This document shows positions 43,885 through 54,249 of a stretch of DNA of 64,000 nucleotides, in pieces. Under the pieces are notes generated by a model. The model made no database searches and was not told the origin of the DNA. It saw only the letters and a program-made list of their open reading frames with translations. Source of the stretch: Aquihabitans sp. G128. Its GTDB lineage: Bacteria > Actinomycetota > Acidimicrobiia > Acidimicrobiales > Iamiaceae. The first letter of the stretch is position 1. Every line of letters begins with the position of its first letter. The translations under genes were made by a program, and so were the position numbers. The DNA lies in NCBI RefSeq assembly GCF_019048865.1, contig NZ_CP077604.1, positions 2,480,001 to 2,544,000 of the forward strand, read 5' to 3'.

Positions 43885-45605
43885 CACGACCCGCCCCCGC
43901 CGCCGCCGGCCCCGCCGCCGACGCCACCGCCACCGAAGCCGCCGGAGCCCGACGACGACGGCGCGGTCGAGGTGCTGGCCGTCGAGACGAGCAGCGCCGG
44001 GGCCAGGTAGGCCAGGTGGGTGGCGCCCGGGTCGGCCGAGGCCGCGGCGGCCGAGCCGGCCACCGCCTTCTGCCAGTGGTCGATCTCGCCCACGGCCACG
44101 GCCCACGCCGTGTACTGGCGCAGGACGCCGTGCTCGACGGCCCAGTCGACGTGCTGCGCCTCGGACTCGCTGAGGAAGCGCCGGAACGACTCGATCCGCA
44201 GCCACAGGGCCGAGCCCATCGGCGTGCGGACGAGCAGCTCGTGGGAGCGGATGGCGGCGGTGAAGCCGACGATGGCGACGACTGCCGCCACGCCGACCAC
44301 CGGCAGCACCTGGGCGTAGGCGCCGATGGCCGCACCGGCCAGGCCGACCAAGGTGGCGATGGTGCCGGCGACGAGGGCGGTGGTGCGGTTGCGGTCGCCG
44401 GCCCGGTCCCAGAGGCCGGACTGGTGCCGCCAGCCGTCGAGCGACGAGCCCAGGTGGGTCCACGCCTCGGAGAACGAGCTGTCGTAGGTGCCGAGCGAGA
44501 GCGAGGTGCGGCCGGCGAAGGCCTCCTGCAGGATCGGGTCGGTGGGCCGGCCCGGCACGTCGACGCGCGTCAGGGTGCTGGTGCCGGTGGTGTCGTCGAG
44601 GGTGGCCGCTCCGGCCGTGACCTGCTCGATGAGCCAGGCGACCTTGTGCTCCGGTCGCACCGCCTCGCGCAGGACGATCCCGCCGTAGGGCGCGCCCATG
44701 CCCGGCGGCGGCGCGAACTCGACGGTGGCCATGGACGCGAGCTCGGAGGCATCGACCCGTCGCTCGGTGCCCGGTGGCGGCGGCAGGCCCCCGGCCAGCA
44801 CGCCGGGAAAGGCGGCGTCGGCCGCGCTGGCGCCCGACACCCGCTCGGCCCCGGCCCGCCGCACCAGCGGGGCGGCCACCAGCGCGGCCACGAGCGCCGC
44901 GGCGGCGGCCACCAGGAAGGGCAGGCCGGCCTTCGGGCTGTCGTCGGCGGGCGGCGCGTGGAAGGCCGGCATGGCCGGCGCAGCAGCGAGCGGCTCGGCT
45001 CCGGTGGCCCGGACGGTCACGCCCTCGTGGGCGCCGAGGTCGGAGACCTGCACCACGATGCGACCGGGCTCGGGCTGGGTGGCCTCGCAGCCGCCGGTGC
45101 GGCCGGTGCTCCCCTGGTCGCAGGTGAGCCCGCTCCAGCGGTAGGGCCCGGTGACGGCGATGGTGGCCTCGGTGATGGGCACGTCCCACCCGGCACCCAC
45201 GCCGTTGAAGGCCAGCTTCGCCCCGGGGGCGACGTCGGCCAGCGTGTAGCCGATGTCGTAGCGGTGGCGGCCGCTGATGGTCTCGTCGGGGTCGCCGATC
45301 TTGATGCGGTCGCCGATCAGCGTGAACTGGTCCGGCGCGTCGCTCGACACCTCGACGTTCGAGTCCGAGCCCAGGCCGGGCACGTCGCGGAAGATGCCGT
45401 GGCGGTCGCTGCTGGTGCCGAAGTCGTAGTCGATGGCCTCCGAGACCCGGGCCGAGCCGCCCTGGTCGACCACGACGTGGACCTGGGTGTCGGCGATGCG
45501 CTCGGCGTCGCCGAACGCGGCGCCGGCCGCGGCGGCGCCGCCCACCACCAGGACCCCGACGCCGATCAGCAGCCGGTCGAGGTTGCGCCGCCCGGAGAGC
45601 TTCAC
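43881..45605 (-). CDS. DUF2207 membrane protein
   Basis: A 574-residue protein. A signal/TM segment (LLIGVGVLVVGGAAAAGAAF) is followed by an extracytoplasmic DUF2207 beta-rich domain (EAIDYDFGTSSDRHGIFRDV), a TM segment about 245-265, a cytoplasmic region, then two more TMs (VAGTIATLVGLAGAAIGAYA) and a Gly/Ser-rich tail ending GGGGGGSW, all typical of DUF2207. Function in this family is unknown. GTG 45605 overlaps the HemQ stop, and its own stop overlaps the LarE start, so the three genes are translationally coupled. Confidence 0.85.
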   Translation of the reverse strand: MKLSGRRNLDRLLIGVGVLVVGGAAAAGAAFGDAERIADTQVHVVVDQGGSARVSEAIDYDFGTSSDRHGIFRDVPGLGSDSNVEVSSDAPDQFTLIGDRIKIGDPDETISGRHRYDIGYTLADVAPGAKLAFNGVGAGWDVPITEATIAVTGPYRWSGLTCDQGSTGRTGGCEATQPEPGRIVVQVSDLGAHEGVTVRATGAEPLAAAPAMPAFHAPPADDSPKAGLPFLVAAAAALVAALVAAPLVRRAGAERVSGASAADAAFPGVLAGGLPPPPGTERRVDASELASMATVEFAPPPGMGAPYGGIVLREAVRPEHKVAWLIEQVTAGAATLDDTTGTSTLTRVDVPGRPTDPILQEAFAGRTSLSLGTYDSSFSEAWTHLGSSLDGWRHQSGLWDRAGDRNRTTALVAGTIATLVGLAGAAIGAYAQVLPVVGVAAVVAIVGFTAAIRSHELLVRTPMGSALWLRIESFRRFLSESEAQHVDWAVEHGVLRQYTAWAVAVGEIDHWQKAVAGSAAAASADPGATHLAYLAPALLVSTASTSTAPSSSGSGGFGGGGVGGGAGGGGGGSW

Positions 45606-46288
45606 CCGGTGACGCCGACCGCGTCCAGGACCTCGGCGAGGGTGCCGACGGCGCCCGTGGTGAACGCCCCGAACTCGGCATACTCGGTGGACGCCTTGTC
45701 GAACCGCATGGTGTAGACGACCTCCTTGAGGTCGTCGGGGTTCTCGGCGAACAGGGTGACGCCCCACTCCCAGTCGTCGACGCCGGTGGAGCCGGTGATG
45801 AGCTGCAGGATGCGGCCGGCGAACTTCCGGCCCGGCGCGCCGTGCTCCATCATGAGCTCCTTGCGCTCGTCGAAGGGCAGGGCGTACCAGTTCTGCTCCG
45901 GGTCCCGCCGCTTGGACATGGGGTAGAAGCACCACGCCGCCTTCCCCTCCGGCGGGAGCACGGGGTACAGGCGAGCCTGCGCCATCTGCTCGGGCAGGCC
46001 CTTCGCGTACTCGGACAACTCGGTGAGCGAGACGTAGGAGTCGACGACGTCGAGCCCGGCGGCCACCACGGCCGACTGGAAGGCCCGGAGCCGCCACAGG
46101 TCCTTGCCCAGCACCATGAACGCGACGTCGGCCTTGTGCCCCAGCACCGCGACCGGGACGACCTGGAGGTCGTCGGCCTCGGCGGACTTCACCGCGGCCT
46201 CGACCGCAGCGCGATCGGTGAGCGGAGCGACCGCACAGAAGAGGTGCAGCACCCCGAGGCCGGTTGAGGGGACGAGCGGTTCGGGCAT
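45602..46288 (-). CDS. chdC: Coproheme decarboxylase (HemQ/ChdC), chlorite dismutase family
   Basis: A 228-residue actinobacterial HemQ. Key pieces are VVPVAVLGHKADVAFMVLG, VDSYVSLTELSEYAKG, the catalytic-Tyr motif CFYPMSKRRDPEQNWYALP, and the heme-binding ELMMEHGAPGRKFAGRI. It decarboxylates coproheme III twice to give protoheme, the last step of the coproporphyrin-dependent pathway. A TAGCGT -10 (reverse of 46296-46301) lies seven bases before ATG 46288, which is preferred over GTG 46327. It leads the DUF2207-LarE operon. Confidence 0.9.
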   Translation of the reverse strand: MPEPLVPSTGLGVLHLFCAVAPLTDRAAVEAAVKSAEADDLQVVPVAVLGHKADVAFMVLGKDLWRLRAFQSAVVAAGLDVVDSYVSLTELSEYAKGLPEQMAQARLYPVLPPEGKAAWCFYPMSKRRDPEQNWYALPFDERKELMMEHGAPGRKFAGRILQLITGSTGVDDWEWGVTLFAENPDDLKEVVYTMRFDKASTEYAEFGAFTTGAVGTLAEVLDAVGVTG

Positions 46289-46320
46289 GGCCCCGACGCT
46301 ACCGCCGCGCCCCCCGGCCA

Positions 46321-46349
46321 TCGACAAGGCCGCCCGGCGTTGCTACAAC
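46321..46349 (+). promoter_or_regulatory. Candidate promoter of FtsK/EccC-type gene
   Basis: TCGACA and TACAAC are separated by 17 bases and lie about 93 bases before the GTG at 46442, in the gap from the divergent HemQ gene. Confidence 0.4.
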
Positions 46350-46441
46350 GAGGGCCCGGCGGCGCACCACTCGTCCGAGCGGCCCACGGCACCCGCTCCC
46401 CCGCCAGGACGGCCGCTGCTCGAGCCCGCCCGGAGAACCCC

Positions 46442-49400
46442 GTGCGCTTCCGCCACGTCGTGCCGCCCTACGGGCGCGACCTCGCCGTGCCCGCCACCGG
46501 TGAGGGCGCCACCGTCGGCCACCTCGCCACCGCCCTCGACCCCGACCGGCCGGCGGGCCCGCTGCTCGTCGACGGCCGGCTCGTGGCCGCCACCACGGCG
46601 CTGGATCGGGCGGGGATCACCGACGGCTGCGTGGTCGCTCGACCTGACGAGGTGGCGCCGCCCAGCCCGCCCGGACCGCCCGGCGGGCTGCTCGCCGCGG
46701 GGCCCGTGGTGGCGGTGGCGGTCACCGCCGGCCTCGATGCCGGGCACCGCACCGCCCTCGCGCCGGGCCGCCACCTGGTGGGCCGGGCGGGCAGCGCCGG
46801 CCCGCCGCGAGCGCTCTCGATCGACGATCCCACGGTCTCGGCCGTCCACGCCCGGCTCGACGTGGCGGCCGACGGCACCGTCGTGGTCGAGGACCTCGGG
46901 TCGGGCCGAGGCACCCGGGTCGACGGCCGCACCGTCGCCGGGCCCATCGCAGTCGGCCTCGGCACCACCGTCGCCTTCGGCCTGGCCCAGGCGGTCCTGG
47001 TGCCCGTCCGTGCCGGGGCCAGGCGCCCGCACCGGTCGCCCGCCGGGGCGCCGTCGGGTGGCGCCACCGAGCCCCACCACCGCCCGCCTCGGCCCGCGCC
47101 CGGCCCGCCGGCCCCATCGCTGGCCGCCCCACCCGTGGCCGAGGCACCGGCCAAGGGGGCGCCGGTCGGGTTGATCGGCGTGCTCGCGTCGGTGGCGGTC
47201 GGTGCGGTGATGGTGGTGGTGCTGCGATCGCCGATCTACGCCCTGTTCGCGCTGCTCGGGCCGGTGCTGCTGCTCGCCGGAGCGCTCGACGGCCGCCACC
47301 GCCGTCGCCGCACGGCCCGCCGGGACCGCAGGCGCCGCCGGGCGGAGCTGGATCGGCTGGAGGCAGCGATCATCGAGCGGTCGCACCACGAGATCGAGCG
47401 GAGGCGCCAGCGCTACCGCGGCCCCGCCGGCGCCGCGTCCCGGGCGGAACGCTCCTCGCCGCGCCTGTGGGAGCGGCGGACCGGCGACGACGACCTCGGT
47501 GCGGTCCGGGTCGGCGTCGGTGCGGTGCCCTGGGACCCGCCCGTCGAGGGCACACCCGCCACCTGGCCCGCGGACCTGCGCTCGCTGGTCGCCCGGCTCG
47601 GCGCCCTCAAGCACGCACCGGTGGGGATCGAGCTCGTCGCGGGGGTGGCCGTCGCCGTGGTCGGCCCGTCTGCCGGGCGCCGTGCGCTGGCCCGCTCCAT
47701 CGTGCTGCAGCTGGCCGCCGACCAGGGCCCCGTCGACGTGGAGCTGGGCCTGTTGGCCGCCGAGGCGGCGGCGTCGCACTGGGACTGGGCCTGCTGGCTG
47801 CCCCACGCCACCAGCCGCGACGGCACGCCCCTGCTGGCGACCGGCGAGGCCGCGAGCGAGGCGGCGGCGCGCCACCTCGTGGACGGTGCCCGCGCGGGCG
47901 GACCGCTCCGGGTCGTGGTCATCGACGACGACCCGGGCCTCGCCGCCCGGCGCGGCCCCGTGCGGACCCTGCTGCGTGCCGCCCAGGACCCCGAGGCCCG
48001 CCTGGCCGTGCTGGTGCTCGCCGGCGCGACGGCCCCCGTCCCGTCGAGCTGCGCCACGGTGCTGGAGGTCGGAGCGGACGGCACGCTCCACGCACCGGGC
48101 CACCTGGCCGCCGGCGCGGCCACCGTGGTCGGCACGTCGATCGCCACCGCGGCCTCCGCGGCACGGGCGCTGGGCCGGATGGACGATCCGGAGGTCGACG
48201 ATCCCGGGCGGTCGCTGCCCCCTGCGGTGTCGCTCGACGACCTCGTGCCCTCCGGCGGCTCGACCCCGGCGGGGCTCGTCGCCGGCTGGCGCGCCGGCGG
48301 CGCCGACCCCGCCCCCACCGCCGCGCTGGGGACGGCGGCGGACGGGCCGCTGGTGCTCGACCTCGCCGCCGACGGGCCCCACGCCCTGGTCGCCGGCACC
48401 ACCGGCTCCGGCAAGAGCGAGCTGCTCCGCACGTTGGTGGCCAGCCTGGCCGTCGGATCGAGCCCGGACCACCTCTCGTTCGTGCTGATCGACTTCAAGG
48501 GCGGCAGCGCGTTCGACGCCTGCGCCCGCTTCCCCCACACCACCGGGGTGGTGACCGACCTGGACGACCAGCTCGCCGGCCGGGCCCTCCGCTGCCTCGA
48601 GGCCGAGCTCCGCCACCGGGAGGCACGGCTGCGAGACGTCGGCGCGGTGGACCTGTCCGACCTGCGGGCCCGGTGCCCCGAGGGGCCGCCGCTGCCCCGG
48701 CTGGTGGTGGTGGTCGACGAGTTCGCCACCCTGGCGGCCGAGCTCCCGTCCTTCGTCGACTCGCTGGTGGGCATCGCCCAACGGGGCCGCAGCCTCGGCG
48801 TCCACCTCGTGCTCGCCACCCAGCGACCGGCCGGCGCGGTGAGCGACCACATCCGGGCCAACACCGGCCTCCGCATCGCCCTCCGGGTCCACGACGCGGC
48901 CGACAGCGTCGACGTCATCGGGGTCGCCGATGCCGCCGCCCTCCCCCGCCAGCGGCCCGGCCGCGCCCTCGTGCGCCTCGGTCCCGGCGAGCTGGTGGCC
49001 GTCCAGGTCGCGCGGGCCACCGGGCCGGCCGGCGCCGGCTGCCGCTCCGGACCGGCCGCCTCCGTGAGGCCGCTGGCGGTCGCCCGCACCGCGGACGATG
49101 CGCCGACCCCGGGTCCGGGGTCGGGCTCGCGGTCGCCGGTCGGCTCGCTCCGGACCCCGCTCGACGACCTGGCCGATGCCATGGCCACGGCGTGGGAGGA
49201 GCTGGGCGGTCGGCCGCCCCGACGACCCTGGCCGGACCCGCTGCCGGAGGAGGTGCCCTGGCCCCTGCCCGGTCACGAGGCCGCACCGGAGCAACCGACC
49301 GCCGTCACCCTCGGCCTGGCCGACGAGCCCGACGAGCAGCGCCACCGGCCCTTCGCCTGGGACCTCGCGGGTGGCCCGCTGCTCGCGGTCGGGCTCCCCG

Positions 49401-50717
49401 GCTCGGGCACCACCACCCTGGCGGCCACCGCCGTGCTGGCCGCCGCCCTGCGGTGGGGGCCCGACGAGCTGCACGTCCACGTCGTCGACCTCGGGGCCGG
49501 CGAGCTGGAGGCGCTGGCGGGCCTCCCCCACGTCGGGGCCGTCGTCCGCGCCGGCGACGCCGAGCGCCAGCGCCGGCTCCTCGCCGACCTGGGCCAGGAC
49601 CTCGCTGCCCGGCGCGCCGGCGGCGACGGTCCGCGTCGGCTGCTCGTGGTCGACGGGGTGGGAGCCCTGCGGGCCGCATGGGACGACCTCGAGCCGTCCG
49701 GCACGTGGTCGGCCTTCCTCGAGGTGGTGCGGCGGGGCAGCGAGGTGGGCATCCACGTCCTCGCCACCGCGGAGGGCGCCGGCTCGGTCCCCCACCAGCT
49801 GGCGTCCGCGTGCCGCCAACGCATCGTGCTCCGGCTGGGCGACGCCACCGAGCAGGCCGCCCTGGCCGGCACGGCGATCGACCCGACCACGCTGCCCCCG
49901 GGGGCGCGGCACCCTGCCGGAGGGGCCCACCCTGGTGCAGGTGGCGCACCCCGCCGCCGGGCTGGCGAGCGCCGTCGCCCGCCTGGCCGGCCAGCACGCT
50001 GCTGCGCTGTCGGCGGACCACGAACCACGCCCGGTCGGCCAGCTGCCCACCCGCCTCCACCTCGACGACCTGCTCGACGCCGAGCCCCGCTCGTCGACGG
50101 ATCCTGCCGCCGGCGTCGTCGACCTGCCCCTCGGGCGTGCCGACCGCGGCCTCCAGGTCGCCCGCCTCGTGCTGGAGCCCGGTGCCCACGCCCTCGTGGC
50201 CGGCCCGCCCCGGTCGGGACGCACCGCCTGCCTCCGCACCATCGGCGCAGCCGCCCAGCACGTCGGCTGCCAGGTGGTGGCCGTGGTGCGCCGGCCGTCG
50301 GAGTGGCCGACCGGCGCCCACCACGTGCTCGCACCGGACGACGCCGGCCTCGCCGCCGCCGTCGACGCGGCGGGCCCGCTCCTGGTGCTCGTCGACGACG
50401 CCGACCTGACGATCGACGACCACCCGGTGCTGGGCCCGCTCGTCCGGGACCGCACCGCCGAGCGCCACGTGGTGGTGGCCGGGCGGAGCGACCGGCTGCG
50501 CACGCTCTACGCCCACTGGACCCGCGAGGTGCGCGCCGACCGCGCCGGGATCCTGCTGCACCCGGACACCGACCTCGACGGGGACCTGACCGGCACCCGG
50601 CTGCCCCGGCACCTGCCGGTCGGCCCGGCGCCCGGCCGCGGCTGGCTCAGCGGCGGGGCGCTGGAGGGCGTCGTCCAGGTCGCCCTCCCACCCGCGGCGG
50701 CAGGCGACGGCCCTTGA
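46442..50717 (+). CDS. FHA-FtsK/EccC-type ATPase (type VII secretion-like; frameshifted as read)
   Basis: About 1,424 residues when the frame is joined. Order: an N-terminal ubiquitin-like region; an FHA domain (RHLVGRAGSAGPPRALSIDD, DLGSGRGTRVDGR); two TM segments (LIGVLASVAVGAVMVVVL and FALLGPVLLLAGAL); an FtsK/SpoIIIE ATPase with intact Walker A VAGTTGSGKSELLRT and Walker B LVVVVDEFATLA; then two degenerate ATPase modules, GLPGSGTTTLAATA and AGPPRSGRTACLR, with the P-loop Lys replaced. The frame changes in a G5 run at 49900-49904 within TLPPG-RGTLPEG. It is followed by a WXG100 gene. It probably powers export of that protein. Confidence 0.85.
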
Positions 50718-50741
50718 CCTGGCGGACCAGGCGTGTACGGT
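50714..50741 (+). promoter_or_regulatory. Promoter of WXG100 gene
   Basis: TTGACC (50714-50719), 16 bases, then TGTACGGT with -10 TACGGT (50736-50741) and a TGn extension. The -35 overlaps the FtsK stop codon. The leader of about 37 bases ends with AGGAGG before ATG 50785. Confidence 0.75.
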
Positions 50742-50784
50742 TCTCCTGCCTTCCCACCACCTTTCGATCCTTCCAGGAGGCACC

Positions 50785-51060
50785 ATGCCCCGAGTCCTGT
50801 CCACCGACGCCGCCAAGGCCGCCATCTCCTCGATGGCCTCGATCATCAACGGCGGGCTGGCCGACCAGCTCGCCCAGCTCGACCAGCAGGGCCGCCAGCT
50901 CTCCCAGCCCGAGGTCTGGGACGGCAGCCTCGCCGTCCAGTTCCGCAGCGCGTGGCCCCAGACCTCGAAGTCCCTGCAGACCGTGCGCGGCGAGCTGGAC
51001 GAGCTGCGGGTGAAGATCGAGTCGATCAACACCAACATCATGGCGGCGGGCGGCAACTGA
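50785..51060 (+). CDS. WXG100 family type VII secretion substrate-like protein
   Basis: A 91-residue all-helical protein with the central turn EVWDGSLAVQFRSAW (W-x-G form WDG) between two amphipathic helices, MASIINGGLADQLAQLDQQG and SKSLQTVRGELDELRVKIES. This is the size and pattern of ESAT-6/CFP-10-like WXG100 proteins. No YxxxD/E export signal is evident at the C-terminus. It has its own strong promoter and follows the FHA-FtsK gene, which would be its export motor. EccB, EccD and mycosin genes are not in the window. Confidence 0.88.
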   Translation: MPRVLSTDAAKAAISSMASIINGGLADQLAQLDQQGRQLSQPEVWDGSLAVQFRSAWPQTSKSLQTVRGELDELRVKIESINTNIMAAGGN

Positions 51061-51093
51061 GCGCCGGGGCGAGCGCGGTAGCGTTGCCGCCCG

Positions 51094-53104
51094 TTGTCCA
51101 CGCTCGCCCCCACCGCCCCGGCGGCGCCCACCTCGCGGGTGCGGATCGCCCACCTCCCTGCCCTCGACGGGCTCCGGGGCGCCGCCGTCGCCGCCGTGGT
51201 GGCCTTCCACCTCGGCCTCACCACCGGCGGCTACCTCGGCGTGGACCTGTTCTTCACGCTCTCGGGGTTCCTCATCACCAGCCTCCTCGTGGCCGAGTGG
51301 CGGGCCCGGGGCCGGATCGACCTCAAGGTCTTCTGGGTGCGGCGGGCCCGCCGGCTGCTCCCCGCCCTGCTCCTCGTCCTGGTGGCGGTGGCCTGGGCCA
51401 CGCAGCGGTGGGCCTCGAACACCACCTTCACCCAGGTCCACCACGACGGCCTGGCCACGCTGGCCTACGTCGCCAACTGGCGCTCGGTGGCCGCCGGCAC
51501 CGACTACTGGGACCTCTTCGCCCGGCCCTCCCCGTTGGAGCACACCTGGAGCCTGGCCATCGAGGAGCAGTTCTACGTGCTCTGGCCGCTCGTCTCGGTG
51601 GGCCTCCTGCTGTGGTGGGGCGCCCGCCGCCGCCCGGCTGCGGGTGCGGGCGGCGCCGCCGTCGAACCGGGGCCGCTGAGCGACGCCGAGGTGAAGGCCG
51701 GCCTCGACCGCTACCTGGCGGTGACGCTCGGCCTGGCCGCCCTCTCCGCGGGCACCGCCCTCTGGCGCTACCACGGGCCGGCCGACGCCAACCGGGTCTA
51801 CTTCGGCACCGACACCCGGGCCGCCGCCATCCTGTTCGGCGCCGCCTTCGCCATCGCCACCGCCCGCTTCGGCACGGTCACCGGCCGCCGGGCGCGTGGG
51901 GCTGGAGGTCGCCGCCCTCGCCGTCGCCGTGCCCCTCGGCTGGGCGTGGCTCCACCTCCCGGGCACCGACCCCCGGCTCTACCACGGTGGCCTCCTGCTC
52001 TGCGGGCTGGCCACCACCGTGGTCCTGGCCGCCGCCAGCCACCCCCAGCCCGGGCCCGTGGCCCGGATCCTGTCGTTCCCGCCGCTGCGGTGGCTGGGGC
52101 TCATCTCCTACGGCCTCTACCTGTGGCACTGGCCGGTGATCATCTTCTTCACCCCCGGCCGCACCGGCTGGTACGACGGCGGCCTGCTGGCCGCCCGGCT
52201 GGGCATCAGCCTGGCGCTGGCGATCACGTCCTACTGGGTGCTCGAGCGGCCGATCCGCCACGGCCTGGGCCGCGGGTGGCCCATCCGCCTGGCCACGCCG
52301 ATCGCCATCGCCGTGGTCATCGCCGTGCTCGGGTGGGCGGCGCAGGGCGCGGTGGCCCCGGTGGGCACCGGGGCCCGGGTGCGCGGCACCATGCGCATCG
52401 CGACCGACCCCATCCCCCCGGTCGCCGCGGGCAAGCCCCGGCTCCTCACCGTCGGCGACTCCGGGGCCTGGACCATCCAGTACGCCATGGACGTGGTGGC
52501 GCCGGCCCGGGGCATCGACGAGGTCAACCGCGGCACGCCGGCCTGCGGGATCCTCCCCGGCGACGGCCGATCCAAGCGGGCCAACGGCGAGACCATCAAG
52601 GACCCCGACGGCTGCGGCGACTGGCCGCGGCGTTGGGCCTGGTACGTGAACCAGGTCCAGCCCACCGATGCCTTGATCTTCTCGGTGGCCCCGGGCGGCA
52701 CCGCCCGTTGGGTCGACGGCGGGTGGCACAAGGACTGCGACCCCGTCTACGACCGCGCCGCCCGGGCCACCTACGAGCGCGCCATCCGCATCCTGTCGGC
52801 CAAGGGTGCCCACGTCGGGATCACCACCATCGGCTACCTGGAGAGCGAGTCCGACGCCGACGGCCGCTTCCCCGAGGTCGATTGCCGCAACGACTCCATC
52901 CGCGCCGCCGCTCGCGCCACCGGCGCCACCGTGGTGGACCTGGCCCGCTACACCTGCGGGGACAAGGGCCGGTGCCGCCAGACGGTCCGCACGCTCGACG
53001 GCGACGACGTCGAGCTGCGCCCGGACGGGCTGCACTACACCGGCCCGGCCGGCGTGGTGGTGGCCCGCTGGGCGCTCGACCGCTTGGGCCTCAGACGGCC
53101 GTAG
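51094..53104 (+). CDS. OafA/YrhL-type acyltransferase with SGNH domain (frameshifted as read)
   Basis: About 669 residues when joined. The N-terminal acyltransferase-3 membrane domain has ALDGLRGAAVAAVVAFHLGL, YLGVDLFFTLSGFLITSLL and PLEHTWSLAIEEQFYVLWPL, the catalytic His and Arg motifs. Ten TM segments end near residue 430. The extracytoplasmic C-terminal SGNH domain starts LLTVGDSGAWTIQYAM and ends with DGLHYTGPAG. It O-acylates a surface glycan. The frame changes near 51890 in GCCGGGCGCG; one fewer G gives the continuous GRRRVGLEV. Start TTG 51094 has TAGCGT 9 bases upstream. Confidence 0.85.
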
Positions 53105-54104
53105 CGGGCGCGGGGTCGGGCACGACCTCGAGGTGGCGCGGGGCCAGGCCCTCGTCACCGGCCGAGGCCGAGGGCCGGGGTCGGCCCTCCCGGAGCAGAC
53201 GACGCCAGCGGTTCCGGTCGAAGCGGACCGGGTCGGTGCCGGCGATGAACGCGCCGAGCAGGTCGATGAACCGGTCGGGGTCGTGGTGGTGCGGGAAGTG
53301 GCCGGCCTCGTCGAACACCACCAGCTCGCTGCCGGGCATGGCGGCGTGGGCGATGTGGCCGTGGCCGACGGGGATGACCGCGTCGTGCGCGCCCCACACC
53401 AGCAGCACCGGCATGGCCTCGGTGAGGTAGCTGCGGTCGAGCATGGTCACCACCTGGCCGCGCCAGTCGACCACCGACCGGAGGGTGCGGCTGAAGGCGC
53501 CCCGGGTGGCCACGTCGGGCAGGGCGTCGAGCACCCGACCGAGCTCCTCGGCGTCACGGCCGATGTCGGTGCCGCTGCGGCGCAGGACCTCGATGCCCGC
53601 CATGGCGGCCAGCCGGGCCGGGGGCAGCCGGAGCAGGGGCAGGAACACGTCGGCGAGCGGCGTGGACGCCAGGCGCAGGAACGGGCTGACCTCCTTGGCC
53701 ACGCCGCCGCTGGCCACCAAGGCCAGCCGCTCGACCCGGGTGGGGTGCTGGTAGGCGAGCTGGGCCGCCACGCCGCCGCCGAGCGAGTGGCCCACCACGG
53801 TCGCCTTGTCGATGCCGAGGACGTCGAGCAGGTCGCGCATGCCGTTGGCGTAGGCGGCGACGGAGTAGTCGGCCCGCGGCTTCGCCGACTCGCCGTGGCC
53901 GAGCAGGTCGGGGGCGATGACGGTGAAGTGCTCGGCCAGCGGCCGCATGAGCGGCACCCAGCTCGCCGAGCTGTCACCGATGCCGTGCAGCAGCAGGAGC
54001 GCCGGCCCGCGCCCGGCGATCCGGTAGGCCCGTTGGTGGCCGTGGATCTCGACGAAGCGGGTGGACGTGTCGATCGACAGCTCGTTGCGACGGCGCCGGG
54101 CCAT
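53091..54104 (-). CDS. Alpha/beta hydrolase
   Basis: A 337-residue hydrolase. The oxyanion region is LLLLHGIGDSSASWVPL, the nucleophile elbow ATVVGHSLGGGVAAQLA (Ser), the acid in VLLVWGAHDAVIPVGH and the base His in FDEAGHFPHHHDPDRF. AGGAG lies five bases before the ATG. The lid between strands 6 and 7 is helical, as in esterases, epoxide hydrolases and C-C hydrolases, so the substrate is open. Its last 14 bases overlap the 3' end of the convergent acyltransferase. Confidence 0.88.
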   Translation of the reverse strand: MARRRRNELSIDTSTRFVEIHGHQRAYRIAGRGPALLLLHGIGDSSASWVPLMRPLAEHFTVIAPDLLGHGESAKPRADYSVAAYANGMRDLLDVLGIDKATVVGHSLGGGVAAQLAYQHPTRVERLALVASGGVAKEVSPFLRLASTPLADVFLPLLRLPPARLAAMAGIEVLRRSGTDIGRDAEELGRVLDALPDVATRGAFSRTLRSVVDWRGQVVTMLDRSYLTEAMPVLLVWGAHDAVIPVGHGHIAHAAMPGSELVVFDEAGHFPHHHDPDRFIDLLGAFIAGTDPVRFDRNRWRRLLREGRPRPSASAGDEGLAPRHLEVVPDPAPATAV

Positions 54105-54249
54105 GTGTGCTCCTGTCGGTTCCCCTGAACGTGGCCGAAACGCTATGCCACCGCCGTGTCCGGCCCTTCACCCGTCCGTGAACGCTGCGTCAACTGGCCG
54201 CCGGCGGCCGTAGCGTGCCGGAGACCCTCCTCGCCCACGAGAGCCCCGC

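Noticed and set aside
46340..51013. Frame that runs through the FtsK gene into the WXG100 region
   Set aside because: After 49904 the reading becomes low-complexity Arg/Pro/Gly. The real C-terminal ATPase module is in the adjacent frame and stops at 50717.
43081..51060. Calling a full type VII secretion locus
   Set aside because: Only the ATPase and one WXG100 protein are present; no EccB, EccD, EccE or mycosin-like gene is visible.
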